This document shows, in pieces, positions 1 through 9,703 of a DNA stretch of 64,000 bases. The notes beneath the pieces were generated by a model. It was not told where the DNA came from and did not search any database. It was given only the letters and a program-made list of their open reading frames with translations. The number at the start of each line of letters is the position of its first letter. Positions within the stretch are counted from its first letter, which is position 1. Made by a program: the position numbers and the translations under genes. The DNA lies in contig NZ_JAHWDF010000011.1 in NCBI RefSeq assembly GCF_019311235.1, forward strand, positions 1 through 64,000. Reading direction: 5' to 3'. Source of the DNA: Mesonia aestuariivivens (lineage in GTDB: Bacteria > Bacteroidota > Bacteroidia > Flavobacteriales > Flavobacteriaceae).

Positions 1-3000
1 ATTACTCGTGTTCTCATAAGCGCTATAGTCATTGATAACAATACCATTATCTAAATCTGATTGACTAGCATAATAATCTACCGTATAAGCTAATGAACTC
101 TGCCCTGATAATGCTTCTACATCACTGCTTAGTAAATTGAAAATTCCGTATAATGATTCTTCTTCTTGACAAGAATATTTATCTACTATTTGTCCTATTA
201 CCACTTCAGTTATGCTGATGTTAAATTGGTTCACCACAAAACAATTAATAGGAGTATTTGATGTAGAGCTAATTCTAACGTAAATATCTTGGTTTAAATT
301 AGCTGGAACGTAGTTAGTTGAATTTATGATATTATTTGAGTTACCTAAAAGTGCATCACTTTCATTTTCATAATAAGTTGCAATAAAATCTCCTTGATTT
401 GCATTAGAAAAAATCACCTCTGTATTTTCTTCTAAATTAATGGTTTGATCTCCCAACCCATTGTCACATGCAAACAAATTTAGTGGTAAATTAAAGTTAG
501 CCCCATTGTAAAAACCTTCGACTTCAAAAGAACTAAATGCATAACAACTAGCATTAAATTGATTTTCAACTTTCACAAAAATCTCTTGTGGATTTACTGA
601 ATTCGTGAAATTTTCAGGATCAACTATTGGCAATTCATTAGAGAGATCTTCACTGCTCGCATAATACTTAACTATAAAGTCACTAGGCTCTTGATCACCT
701 ATAGCGTTAATTGTATTTTCTGTAAGGTTAAAGTTAGTTGTTCCAGATTCATTATCACTACACTCATATAAAACATCTAAATCACCCACATAAGTTGTAA
801 ACAAAAAAATATTAAAACTTGATACGGTGAAACATTCTGGATGTATCGTATTTTCTATTCTTATAAAAATTTCTTGCGGACTACTTAAAGAAGTGTAATC
901 TGAAGGATTTAAAATTGGATTATCACCAAGATTTGCTTCGGACTGATTTTCGTAATAAGAAACGTTGAAGGTTCCTGAATCCTGATTCCCAAAAGCTAAT
1001 GAAGTGTTCTGAGTCAAATCAAAACTTACATCACTTCCTTCTACCTCACATTCTTCTATTTCTAACAAATTTTGAACTTCTGGTGTTACATAAGTTTGAA
1101 CTTCAAAATTTACAATTTCACTACAATTTTCTAGACTTATTAAGACAAATAACTCTTCTTGAGAATTAGTCGTTTCATAATTAACAGGGTCTGTAATTTC
1201 TTGTGTATTATTTTCTGCATCTTCTTGAGATGGATAATAACTAACATTGTACTCATTTTCAATTTCTGCTTCAACTTGTGTTAAATCAATTTGAGCAATT
1301 CCATTAATATCAGTACAAGCTTCTAAACTACTAATAGTAGGAACAGCTATGGTATTAGTTAAGAAAATATCTTGATAATATTCATTATTGTTATCATCTG
1401 ATTCATCTACCTGATTATTTTCATCGACAATCACTTGAAGTACAAAATCAGAAGGATTGTTATCTGCAGGTAAATTATTTAAAACAGGGATAGTTATGGT
1501 TTGAGTCTCTGAGCCATCTACAGGAATAACAGCAATGGTATTGGTAGATAACAAGAACTCGCCATTTGCATAAAATGACACAAAAGTGTTAGCTGGCAGA
1601 TCTTTGGTACTGTTCATATTGAAAACTGTAAACTGAATATCTAATTCATTATTGCCACAAATCTCATCTCCAATAACATCATCTACCTCAACAGTTGCAT
1701 CTGGTAACTCACTCCTTATATTCATCACTAACGAGTTGATAAAAATAGCATCTTGCTCAGATAGCAAAGCAACATTTGCAGATTGATCTCCTACATTTAT
1801 ATAACTGGAAATATCATACACATCCATATCCATATTATAAAAATTAGTTTCTCCTGTAAAACTATTAGTACTATTAAAAGCATTATCTGCTGGATTTAGC
1901 GCATTGCTTAAAATTTGACCATTTAAAGTTAATGATTCTTCCATACCAGGAAAAGGCTGTGCATCTCCTTCCCAAGCAAGAAAAGCCAATTTTGCTGCTT
2001 CGGTATCTATAACATCAAAGCCCGTTAATGTAATTTCCATTAGGTTATCATTTGTATTCACAAACCTAAAACCGTCATAAACACTTACATTGTTATTATT
2101 AAAATCTGGATCTTCATAAATAATAACAATAGACCAGCCACCAAAACTCAGTCCTGAAGAACAATAATCTGAAGAATCTATAATATCAATACCAGAGACT
2201 GTATAAGTACCATTTCCCGCATTTTGTAAAATTGAAGTGACATCTGCAAATTCTCCAAAAAAATATTTATCACCCGAATTGTTAATAATTCCATTAAAAC
2301 TACGCTCGGAGTTAATTGTTTGATTATTTAAAATAACCTCAGCATCTCCAAAACCAGAACCTGCCCAATACATATAAGCTGCTTCAATGGTCTGATCTAC
2401 TTCTAAATTTAAAGTTGCAGAAGTCGAATTTGTATTAGGGCAAGTTGCCGAAGGATTATTTTCTTCATCATTCATGGTATTCCCTATCATCGTAAAATCA
2501 TACTTACCATTAAATTGATGATACAAACTAAAATCATTCACATCTGCAACATCAACATTAACAGAAGTAATATATTCACAACCATTTTGAGTAGCGGTTA
2601 GAGTAGCCGTATAGCTTCCAGGAAAATCGTAAGCTTCAGTTATATCACTTCCTGTTACAGTTATATTATTTCCTAAATTCCATTCGTAAGTAATCAATCC
2701 ATTTGAAGGATCTAAACTTGAATCTGAGCTAAAAGTAAGTTGTTGATTTGAATAGACTTGATAAGTCCCGTTAGAAAATTCTGAGGGAGTTATATCTTGT
2801 ATCATTATAATTTCTTGAGGACAAGAACTAAGACAAGAAATTTCTGCCTCCCAACCTGGCAAAGGTGAAAAATCGCCATCCAAAACAAATTCAAAAGTTA
2901 AACAGCCTGAAGTATTACTTCCACTAGCAACAACAGTACCTGGACTTACTGAACTTGTATATTCTCCAATAAGCGGTGCATTTATGTTGCTACCATCATA

Positions 3001-3255
3001 TATTCTTAAATAATCTGTAGAAGCGATCACAAAACTTGTAAACTCCATTTGAATACGCTCATCTCCATCAGCACATACCGTAATTAACTGGTTATTACCG
3101 TTATTATCAGAGTAAGTACCAGATTCACCTCCATTATCATAAAAAAAACCACTGCAGGTTTCTATATATGCCGTATTTCCTATTGAAATATCTTGAGCAA
3201 AAACTAGTGAAGAAAAAAAGAAAAAAAGAAAGACTAAACTGTATTTTTTTTTCAT
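1..3255 (-). CDS. Partial giant secreted protein with CUB, PKD-like and repeated modules
   Basis: The reading frame starts at an ATG at 3255 and stays open to the window edge, so about 1085 N-terminal residues are visible and the C-terminus is missing. A hydrophobic signal peptide ending VFAQD is followed by a CUB-like domain (about residues 28-150; cysteines, Y..NG, F..F and LRIYDG signatures). A PKD-like segment with a W-LGN pattern comes next. A domain of the kind found in adhesive flavobacterial proteins follows. From about residue 640 there are several modules of about 85 residues. Each carries a Y-Y-x(4-6)-A/L pattern, an NP-Q-E/D-I-F/Y-V-R-I core and a conserved Cys. This architecture is typical of long surface or secreted proteins of gliding Bacteroidota, usually exported by the type IX secretion system. 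The sorting tail that would confirm this lies outside the window. Function is inferred as adhesion or another surface role. Confidence 0.8.
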   Translation of the reverse strand, partial: MKKKYSLVFLFFFFSSLVFAQDISIGNTAYIETCSGFFYDNGGESGTYSDNNGNNQLITVCADGDERIQMEFTSFVIASTDYLRIYDGSNINAPLIGEYTSSVSPGTVVASGSNTSGCLTFEFVLDGDFSPLPGWEAEISCLSSCPQEIIMIQDITPSEFSNGTYQVYSNQQLTFSSDSSLDPSNGLITYEWNLGNNITVTGSDITEAYDFPGSYTATLTATQNGCEYITSVNVDVADVNDFSLYHQFNGKYDFTMIGNTMNDEENNPSATCPNTNSTSATLNLEVDQTIEAAYMYWAGSGFGDAEVILNNQTINSERSFNGIINNSGDKYFFGEFADVTSILQNAGNGTYTVSGIDIIDSSDYCSSGLSFGGWSIVIIYEDPDFNNNNVSVYDGFRFVNTNDNLMEITLTGFDVIDTEAAKLAFLAWEGDAQPFPGMEESLTLNGQILSNALNPADNAFNSTNSFTGETNFYNMDMDVYDISSYINVGDQSANVALLSEQDAIFINSLVMNIRSELPDATVEVDDVIGDEICGNNELDIQFTVFNMNSTKDLPANTFVSFYANGEFLLSTNTIAVIPVDGSETQTITIPVLNNLPADNNPSDFVLQVIVDENNQVDESDDNNNEYYQDIFLTNTIAVPTISSLEACTDINGIAQIDLTQVEAEIENEYNVSYYPSQEDAENNTQEITDPVNYETTNSQEELFVLISLENCSEIVNFEVQTYVTPEVQNLLEIEECEVEGSDVSFDLTQNTSLAFGNQDSGTFNVSYYENQSEANLGDNPILNPSDYTSLSSPQEIFIRIENTIHPECFTVSSFNIFLFTTYVGDLDVLYECSDNESGTTNFNLTENTINAIGDQEPSDFIVKYYASSEDLSNELPIVDPENFTNSVNPQEIFVKVENQFNASCYAFSSFEVEGFYNGANFNLPLNLFACDNGLGDQTINLEENTEVIFSNANQGDFIATYYENESDALLGNSNNIINSTNYVPANLNQDIYVRISSTSNTPINCFVVNQFNISITEVVIGQIVDKYSCQEEESLYGIFNLLSSDVEALSGQSSLAYTVDYYASQSDLDNGIVINDYSAYENTSN

Positions 3256-3351
3256 AAACTTAGAATGAATTGATTATGCTATACACTTAAAACAAATTAA
3301 ACATAAAACATCCTAACTTATATTACTAAAAAAACAATATTTTAACAAAAA

Positions 3352-3380
3352 AACCCAGACTAAAAAAGGCAATCTGGGTT
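3352..3380 (-). terminator. Intrinsic terminator after the aminotransferase
   Basis: The inverted repeat AACCCAGA / TCTGGGTT has a 13-nt loop. Read on the minus strand it is followed by a T-run. It sits 21 nt past the stop of the aminotransferase gene. Confidence 0.8.
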
Positions 3381-3400
3381 CTAAATAAAAATCTTATTTT

Positions 3401-4528
3401 TTAAACCACCTTATTTATTATACAGGTAATATATTCAATTTGCTCGTTATCGAGCTCAGTATGCATCGGTAAAGAAATTACTTCTTTAACCAATTGATTG
3501 GTTATTGGGAAATTACGCTCTTCATAACGATCATCTCGATAAGCGTTCTGTAAATGCAACGGAATTGGATAATAAATACCAAAAGGAATGTTATTCTCTT
3601 GAAATACTTTTGCTAAATCATCACGCTTTCCATTGGTAATTCTAATGGTGAATTGGTGAAATACGTGACTATCTTGAGCTCCTGAAATTTCTGGTGTTAC
3701 CACATTTTTATTTTCTTTTAAACCTTCTACATAAAGTTTAGCCGAATTTCTTCTTGACGTATTGTAAGCATCTAAAAATGGAAGTTTCGCTCGTAACACA
3801 GCCGCTTGAAAACTATCTAACCTAGAATTTACTCCGACTACATCGTGATGGTATCGCTCATACATTCCGTGATTCACAATACCTCTAATAGTATGTGCTA
3901 ACTCATCATTATTCGTAAAAATTGCTCCTCCATCACCATAAGCACCTAAATTTTTAGATGGGAAAAAAGACGTTGCTCCCACATCTCCTAAAGTTCCTGC
4001 TTTTTTAGAAGTGCCATTTTCTGAATAATAACTTGCGCCTATAGCTTGAGCATTATCTTCAATTACATAAAGGTTATGTTCTTTAGCAATTTTTAAAATC
4101 TCATCCATATTTGCTGGTTGCCCATACAAATGTACGGGTACAATTGCTTTTGTTTTTGGTGTAATTGCAGCTTTAATCGCTTCTACATTAATATTAAAAG
4201 TATCTTCATCTACATCTACCAAAACTGGTGTAAGATTCAATAAAGCAATCACCTCTACGGTTGCGGCAAATGTAAAATCTGCTGTAATCACCTCATCGCC
4301 GGGTTTTAATCCCAGTCCCATCATAGCTATTTGCAAAGCATCGGTCCCGTTTCCGCAAGGTATCACGTGCTTTACGCCTAAATATTCTTCTAAATCTTTT
4401 TGAAATTGATGAACTTCAGGACCATTTATAAATGAGGTATTCTCAATGATATTTTCAATTGAAGTATTTACTTGCTCTTTTATGTGTTGGTATTGCCCCT
4501 TAAGGTCTACCATCTGAATTTTCTTCAT
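3401..4528 (-). CDS. DegT/DnrJ/EryC1/StrS family PLP-dependent sugar aminotransferase
   Basis: A 375-residue protein of the usual family length. It shows GNGTDAL near residue 60 (phosphate-binding loop), ED-N-AQ at 157-161 (Asp158 expected to hold the pyridine nitrogen) and the PLP lysine Lys192 in FFPSKNLGAYGDGG. These enzymes transfer an amino group from glutamate to a nucleotide-linked ketosugar during LPS or capsule sugar synthesis. The N-terminal MVDLKGQY start resembles WbpE/WlbC-like members, which act on UDP-3-keto-glucuronate derivatives, but the substrate is inferred only. It is divergent from waaA, which fits a role in envelope glycan synthesis. Confidence 0.9.
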   Translation of the reverse strand: MKKIQMVDLKGQYQHIKEQVNTSIENIIENTSFINGPEVHQFQKDLEEYLGVKHVIPCGNGTDALQIAMMGLGLKPGDEVITADFTFAATVEVIALLNLTPVLVDVDEDTFNINVEAIKAAITPKTKAIVPVHLYGQPANMDEILKIAKEHNLYVIEDNAQAIGASYYSENGTSKKAGTLGDVGATSFFPSKNLGAYGDGGAIFTNNDELAHTIRGIVNHGMYERYHHDVVGVNSRLDSFQAAVLRAKLPFLDAYNTSRRNSAKLYVEGLKENKNVVTPEISGAQDSHVFHQFTIRITNGKRDDLAKVFQENNIPFGIYYPIPLHLQNAYRDDRYEERNFPITNQLVKEVISLPMHTELDNEQIEYITCIINKVV

Positions 4529-4623
4529 TATAATCTTTTTCTAACTACAAAAATAAGAAATTAAGTAGCCATAAGCACCTAATTTTTAAGTAAAGCTTTA
4601 TTTTAGCAAGAAATTTTACACGC

Positions 4624-5874
4624 TTGAAGTTTATCTACAATTTTCTTATTGTTTTCACTGAAAGAATAGCACTTCCCTTATTGGGGCTATTCAATACTAA
4701 ACTGAATAAATTTTCATCAGGAAGAAAAAATCTATTTTCAGAATTAGAAAAAACAAATTTAAAAAGTGAAAAAGTAATTTGGTTTCACGCAGCTTCTTTA
4801 GGAGAATATGAACAAGGACTCCCTATCATGGAAGAAGTAAAAAAATGTTATCCTAATTATCAAATTGTTATTACATTTTTCTCACCGTCAGGATATGAGG
4901 TGAAAAAGAATAACTCTTTAACCAAATATGTTTATTATTTACCATTAGATACTGCTAAAAATGCTAAGCGATTTATTTATTTAGTTCAACCTCAATTAGC
5001 TATTTTTATAAAATATGAAATTTGGCCCAACTTTTTAAAAGAATTAAATATTCACAAAATTTCAACACTTTTAATTTCGGGACTTTTTCGTGAAAACCAA
5101 ATTTACTTTAAAGCATACGGAAGTTTTCTAAAAAAAACGCTTTTTAATTTTGAACATATTTTTGTCCAAAATCAAAGTTCGCTTAATTTGCTACAACAAC
5201 ATGGTATTAAAAATTGTAGCAAAAGTGGAGATACTAGGTTTGACAGAGTGCATTTGCAATTAAAAAAAGAAAATGATTTAGACTTTATAGAAAAGTTTAA
5301 AGACAATAAAACCTGCGTGGTTTTTGGTAGCACTTGGCCTGAAGGAGAAGATTTTATAGCAAACTATATCAATCAATCTTCTACAACGACCAAATATATA
5401 ATTGCGCCTCATCAAATTAAACCTGAAAAAATTAAAACGCTCCAAGAGAAAATAAAGAAGCGTACAATTATCTTTTCTGAATTAAATAAAACTCAACATT
5501 TAGATACTTACGAAGTTTTCATTATCGATACTGTTGGTTTGCTTTCTAAAATCTATAGCTACGCCTCTATTGCGTATGTTGGAGGTGCATTAGGGCATAC
5601 TGGCTTACACAACATCTTAGAACCTGCGGTGTTTGGAGCACCTATTTTAATTGGTAATAATTATCAAAAATTTCCAGAAGCTAAAATTTTAATAGAACTT
5701 GGAGGGTTAACTGCTATCCAAAACTATAAGCAATTTAAAACGCAACTTGACCTGCTTATTCTGCAACCTGAAATAAGAATTGAAAAGGGAAAAATCTGTA
5801 GTAATTACATTCAGGAAAACAGAGGAGCTACAGATAGAGTTATGAATTACCTGCAAGAAAACCACTTATTTTAA
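4624..5874 (+). CDS. waaA: 3-deoxy-D-manno-octulosonic acid (Kdo) transferase
   Basis: A 416-residue GT30 glycosyltransferase that adds Kdo from CMP-Kdo to lipid A precursor at the inner membrane. Visible signatures are an N-terminal hydrophobic anchor, HAASLGEYEQG (about residues 55-65; the Glu is the expected catalytic base) and the C-terminal GGALGHTGLHNILEP nucleotide-binding motif. The start is a TTG at 4624; no ATG lies nearby in frame. The N-terminus beginning there (KFIYNFLIV...) has the expected membrane anchor, so TTG is accepted. It is divergent from the aminotransferase across a 95-nt gap. Confidence 0.93.
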   Translation: MKFIYNFLIVFTERIALPLLGLFNTKLNKFSSGRKNLFSELEKTNLKSEKVIWFHAASLGEYEQGLPIMEEVKKCYPNYQIVITFFSPSGYEVKKNNSLTKYVYYLPLDTAKNAKRFIYLVQPQLAIFIKYEIWPNFLKELNIHKISTLLISGLFRENQIYFKAYGSFLKKTLFNFEHIFVQNQSSLNLLQQHGIKNCSKSGDTRFDRVHLQLKKENDLDFIEKFKDNKTCVVFGSTWPEGEDFIANYINQSSTTTKYIIAPHQIKPEKIKTLQEKIKKRTIIFSELNKTQHLDTYEVFIIDTVGLLSKIYSYASIAYVGGALGHTGLHNILEPAVFGAPILIGNNYQKFPEAKILIELGGLTAIQNYKQFKTQLDLLILQPEIRIEKGKICSNYIQENRGATDRVMNYLQENHLF

Positions 5875-5963
5875 ATAGAATTTTAATAAAATTTTATCAT
5901 TGATATTTATTCATCAAATGTTAAAATATATACTTTAGCATTTACTAATCAATATCAAATATA

Positions 5964-6173
5964 ATGAGACATACACTTTTAATACTAAGCTTTATTGGCT
6001 TTTCGCTTGCATTTACTTCTTGTAGAGAAGAAACAAAAACTAAAGAAGTAGTAAAAGAAGTTGAGACTAAAAAAGAAGACAAAGGTATTTTAGAACGTGC
6101 CGGAGAAAAAGTTGACCAAAAAGTATCTAAAGAGGTTAACGAAGAAATAGACAAAATAGACAAAATAGACTAA
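5964..6173 (+). CDS. Small charged lipoprotein
   Basis: A 69-residue protein with a signal peptide and lipobox (FTSC, Cys20), then a mature part of about 50 residues almost wholly Lys and Glu, likely helical. It shares the SCRE junction with the genes at 6211 and 20633, suggesting a small paralogous family. Function is unknown. It ends in a repeated IDKIDKID tail. It is probably co-transcribed with 6211 (37-nt gap). Confidence 0.75.
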   Translation: MRHTLLILSFIGFSLAFTSCREETKTKEVVKEVETKKEDKGILERAGEKVDQKVSKEVNEEIDKIDKID

Positions 6174-6210
6174 ATAGACTAAACCAAATTACAAATTAAA
6201 ACAAACAATC

Positions 6211-6489
6211 ATGAAAAAATCAATTTTATTACTAGCGATGTTATTTACAATTAGTACTACTTTTACTTCTTGTAGAGACACAAAAAACACAGAAGAAGAA
6301 GTAGAGCAAGAAGCTAACGAATTAGAGAATGATATCGACGACGATGCAAACTCTGCAATGGATGATGTTGAAGATGCTGCGGAAGACACAGGAGACGCAA
6401 TTGAGCACGCTGCAGAAGAAACAGGAGATGCTGTAGAACATGGAGCTCAAGAAGTAGAAGACGAAGTTGAAGGAAACGACGATATGTAA
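6211..6489 (+). CDS. Small acidic lipoprotein with repeated helical segments
   Basis: A 92-residue protein with a signal peptide and lipobox (FTSC, Cys21). The mature part is strongly acidic and built from 11-residue-like repeats (E-TGDAIEHAAE, E-TGDAVEHGAQ), as in LEA-like or YtxH-like stress proteins. It is clearly paralogous to the gene at 20633, which has TGDAIES and TGDAIER repeats. An envelope-stress or desiccation-type role is inference only. It is followed by a strong terminator. Confidence 0.78.
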   Translation: MKKSILLLAMLFTISTTFTSCRDTKNTEEEVEQEANELENDIDDDANSAMDDVEDAAEDTGDAIEHAAEETGDAVEHGAQEVEDEVEGNDDM

Positions 6490-6510
6490 TTTTCTTATTT
6501 CTCGATAAAC

Positions 6511-6544
6511 AAAAAAGCCTCTTTTTCATAAAGAGGCTTTTTTG
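6511..6544. terminator. Bidirectional intrinsic terminator
   Basis: AAAAAAGCCTCTTT and its complement around a 5-nt loop, with A- and T-runs on both sides. It separates the convergent lipoprotein gene and the last gene of the polysaccharide locus. Confidence 0.9.
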
Positions 6545-6561
6545 TTTAACTCATTTTTAAA

Positions 6562-7326
6562 TTATTGATATACATGTATATAATCAATATAAAATCGCTG
6601 CGGAAATATAGAGTCATCTACCTTTGGACCACCAAAATTTCCGCCTACCGCCATATTCAATAAAAAATAAAACGGATGGTGGTAGGGATAGGTTTTATCA
6701 TTCTTGTCTTTTGGAGAAAAGTAGTAAACCTCTAAATCATCGAGGTAAAATATGATAGCATCTTTACTCCACTCTATTTTGTAAGTATGAAAATCTGCAG
6801 TTATATTTTTGACGCTCGTCTGTTTAGAATTAATGGTTTCACCAAAACTTGCTGGGGTATGTAAAGAAGTATAAATAGTGTCGGGCTGTTTGCCTACAAA
6901 CTCTAAAATATCTATCTCTCCAGAAGCCGGCCAACCTACTTCATTTATATTTGCTCCTAACATCCAAAATGCGGGCCACAAACCTTGTCCTCCAGGAACT
7001 TTAGCTCTAATCTCTACAGTTCCGTATTTAAATTCAAACTTATCTTTAGAGTTTATTTTACCACTATAGTAGTTTTTACCTACTTTATCGGCAGTAATGA
7101 TAAGCATTCCATCTTTCACCTTTACATAATCTTTATGATATATTTGACGCTCGTTATTTCCCCATCCACAAAGGTTTGGGCAACCGTTACCTAGCTCGTA
7201 ATTCCAATTCTCTATGTTTAAATTATCGCCGGCAAAATTTTCTTCCCAAATGAGTTTTACATTTTGAGCAGAAGCTGAAAAAATAACTCCGTAAACTGTT
7301 ATAAGATTGATGATTAATTGTTTCAT
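6562..7326 (-). CDS. GH16 family beta-glucanase (laminarinase-like)
   Basis: A 254-residue protein: signal peptide (cleavage near SASA-Q) plus a single GH16 catalytic domain. The active-site motif E-I-D-I-L-E is at 137-142 (Glu137 nucleophile, Glu142 acid/base). The loop GQGLWPAFWMLG is typical of the laminarinase-type subfamilies, which hydrolyse internal beta-1,3-glucan bonds. No lipobox is seen, so it is periplasmic or secreted. It begins 3 nt after the GH3 stop, so the two are translated as a pair. Specificity is inferred from motif and neighbours. Confidence 0.9.
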   Translation of the reverse strand: MKQLIINLITVYGVIFSASAQNVKLIWEENFAGDNLNIENWNYELGNGCPNLCGWGNNERQIYHKDYVKVKDGMLIITADKVGKNYYSGKINSKDKFEFKYGTVEIRAKVPGGQGLWPAFWMLGANINEVGWPASGEIDILEFVGKQPDTIYTSLHTPASFGETINSKQTSVKNITADFHTYKIEWSKDAIIFYLDDLEVYYFSPKDKNDKTYPYHHPFYFLLNMAVGGNFGGPKVDDSIFPQRFYIDYIHVYQ

Positions 7327-7329
7327 TTT

Positions 7330-9618
7330 CTATTTATATTGAAATTCTACTTGTTGGAGTTCTGTTGAATTTGGACCAATAAATAAATAAAATTTACCGG
7401 GATCTGTGCCCCATTTTTTATCCCTTCCAAAGTAACTCAGCAATTCTTTATCAATCGTAAATTCTACTTTTTTAGACGCGCCCGGTTCTAGGTATATTTT
7501 CTCAAAACCCTTTAATTCTTTAATAGGTCTCGTAATGCTAGCAAATAAATCCCTGATGTAAAGCTGAACCACTTCTGCTCCAGCCATTTTTCCGGTATTT
7601 TTAATTTCTATGGAAGCCTTAATTTCTTCGGATCCAGAAAAAGAATCACTAGAAAGCTGAATTTTTCCATATTCAAAATTGGTATAACTTAATCCAAAAC
7701 CAAAAGGAAATAAAGCATCCCGACCAGCATCGGTATAATGTGAATAGGTTACTTCTGAATTTGCATTGGGTCTTCCCGTACTTTTCTGATTGTAATATAA
7801 AGGCTCTTGTCCTACATTTCTAGGGAAAGAAACTGGAAGTTTTCCTGAGGGGTTGTATTTTCCGAATAAAACCTCTCCCACCGCATTACCATGTTGTGAG
7901 CCTAAAAACCAAGTTTCTACAATAGCTGGAATATTTTGATCGCTCCAAGTTAAATCCATGGGTCTCCCATTCATTAAAACCATTATCATATTTTTATTTA
8001 CTTTCTGGATTTCTTTCATCAGTTCGTTTTGAACTCCTAAAAATCCAATATTGGTTTGGCTTCTTCCTTCACCAGATTGAAATGCATCTTCCCCAACTAC
8101 TAAAATTACCAAATCTGAATTTTCAGCTAAATTTATAGCTTCTTCAAAACCAGACTTGTCATTTTTATTAATGGTTAATGGAGAAAGAAAATTGCGTTCT
8201 CCAGTACTTAACTTTGCTCCTTCTGCATAATTTATTTTTATTGACGTTGGAGCGTGCTTTTTAATTCCTTCTAATACAGAAACTGCTGAATTTTGAATAG
8301 CTTGTGCCCTCCAGTTTCCTAAAGGCGAATCTTTATCGTTTGCTAAAGGTCCAATAACTGCAATAGACTTCACCTTATTTTGAATAGGAAGAATATTATT
8401 TTCATTCTTTAACAACACGATAGATTTTTTTGCTGCTTCTAGGGCTAATTGCTGATTTTTATCAGAATAAACTTCACTCTTTTCAAAAGATTCATCACAA
8501 TACTTATAAGGATCATCAAAAAGTCCTAAGTGAAATTTAATTCGTAAAATCCTTTTTACTGAATCGTGTATTAAATCTTCAGAAATTTCACCTTCTTCAA
8601 CTAGAGAAATCAAAGAACTTTCATAAGCTCCACCTTCCATATCCATATCACTACCGCCTTTTATAGCTAATAAAGTAGCTTCTTTTTTATTTCTTGCTAC
8701 TCCGTGCGAAATCATTTCTGAAATAGAGCCCCAATCGGAAACGATAAAACCATCCCAGTTCCAGTCTTCTTTTAATAATTCTCTTTGTAAATAACTGCTA
8801 GAGGTTGCAGGAACGCCGTCTATCTCATTAAAAGAGTTCATAAAGGTGGCGACACCAGCATTAGCTGCTGCTTTAAACGGTGGTAAAATAGTATTTTGTA
8901 GTTCGTAAACACCTATATTTACGGTATTGTAATCCCTACCAGCCTCTGCAAAACCATAGCCTGCAAAATGTTTGGCACAGGCAGCAATTGTATTTTCACT
9001 GGCTAAATCTGAACCTTGGAAACCTTTAATTTGCGCTACTGCAATTTCGGCATTTAAAAACGGATCTTCTCCGGCACCTTCCATTATTCTACCCCAACGC
9101 GCATCTCGAGAAACATCCATCATTGGCGCAAATGTCCAATGTATACCAGAAGCTGCAGTTTCACGAGCAGCTGCTGCGGCAGTTTTTTCAGCTAAAATCA
9201 TATCCCAACTAGCAGTCTCACCTAACGGAACCGGAAACATGGTTTTATACCCATGAATAACATCATAACCAAAAATCAAAGGAATTTTTAATCTAGAATT
9301 TTCTATGATTAAACGCTGTGCTTCCCTTGTATTTTTTACGGAAACGACATTTAGCATAGAGCCTACCAGTCCTTTTTTTAAGCGTTCTAGTTTTTTCTCG
9401 TTCGTAGTTCCTGTAGCCGGACCGGTAACATCCCAACTTCCATTGTACTGAACCATCTGACCAACTTTTTCTTCAAGTGTCATTAAAGCCAGTACAGAAT
9501 CTACTTTTTGTTCGATATTTTTTTCTTGTTGTGGTGACTTATTAGATTGACTTGAAACTTTACAAGCGTTCAAAGACAAAGCAATCCCCACAACAAGAAG
9601 TATGATATTTTTTTTCAT
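7330..9618 (-). CDS. bglX: GH3 family beta-glucosidase lipoprotein
   Basis: A 762-residue protein with lipobox LNAC (Cys19). It contains the GH3 TIM-barrel (about 35-380, nucleophile Asp295 in VSDWGS; substrate-site KHFAGYG at 216-222), the GH3 C-terminal alpha/beta domain (about 410-630) and a fibronectin III-like tail (GFGLSYTNFEY onward). It should trim glucose from oligosaccharides released by the GH16 enzymes, in the periplasm or on the membrane. It is separated from the upstream GH16 by a hairpin at 9640-9669, which may reduce its expression relative to the SusC/D part. The symbol is by family resemblance. Confidence 0.9.
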   Translation of the reverse strand: MKKNIILLVVGIALSLNACKVSSQSNKSPQQEKNIEQKVDSVLALMTLEEKVGQMVQYNGSWDVTGPATGTTNEKKLERLKKGLVGSMLNVVSVKNTREAQRLIIENSRLKIPLIFGYDVIHGYKTMFPVPLGETASWDMILAEKTAAAAARETAASGIHWTFAPMMDVSRDARWGRIMEGAGEDPFLNAEIAVAQIKGFQGSDLASENTIAACAKHFAGYGFAEAGRDYNTVNIGVYELQNTILPPFKAAANAGVATFMNSFNEIDGVPATSSSYLQRELLKEDWNWDGFIVSDWGSISEMISHGVARNKKEATLLAIKGGSDMDMEGGAYESSLISLVEEGEISEDLIHDSVKRILRIKFHLGLFDDPYKYCDESFEKSEVYSDKNQQLALEAAKKSIVLLKNENNILPIQNKVKSIAVIGPLANDKDSPLGNWRAQAIQNSAVSVLEGIKKHAPTSIKINYAEGAKLSTGERNFLSPLTINKNDKSGFEEAINLAENSDLVILVVGEDAFQSGEGRSQTNIGFLGVQNELMKEIQKVNKNMIMVLMNGRPMDLTWSDQNIPAIVETWFLGSQHGNAVGEVLFGKYNPSGKLPVSFPRNVGQEPLYYNQKSTGRPNANSEVTYSHYTDAGRDALFPFGFGLSYTNFEYGKIQLSSDSFSGSEEIKASIEIKNTGKMAGAEVVQLYIRDLFASITRPIKELKGFEKIYLEPGASKKVEFTIDKELLSYFGRDKKWGTDPGKFYLFIGPNSTELQQVEFQYK

Positions 9619-9639
9619 TACTTGATGTATAAAATTGAA

Positions 9640-9669
9640 AAAGGCAGGCTTATTAAAATTCCTACCTTT
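9640..9669 (-). terminator. Possible intra-operon terminator
   Basis: AAAGGCAGG / CCTACCTTT with one mismatch and a 12-nt loop. On the minus strand it is followed by a T-run. It lies between the stop of the GH16 lipoprotein and the GH3 start, so it would attenuate rather than end the locus. Confidence 0.55.
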
Positions 9670-9703
9670 TTCTGCTATTTAAAATATGAAAACAAAATTA
9701 TGA

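Noticed and set aside
5945-6163. Serine-rich ORF opposite the small lipoprotein
   Set aside because: Shadow of a Lys/Glu-rich gene; no signal of its own. The same applies to antisense ORFs at 6189-6529, 41560-41898 and 43997-44410.
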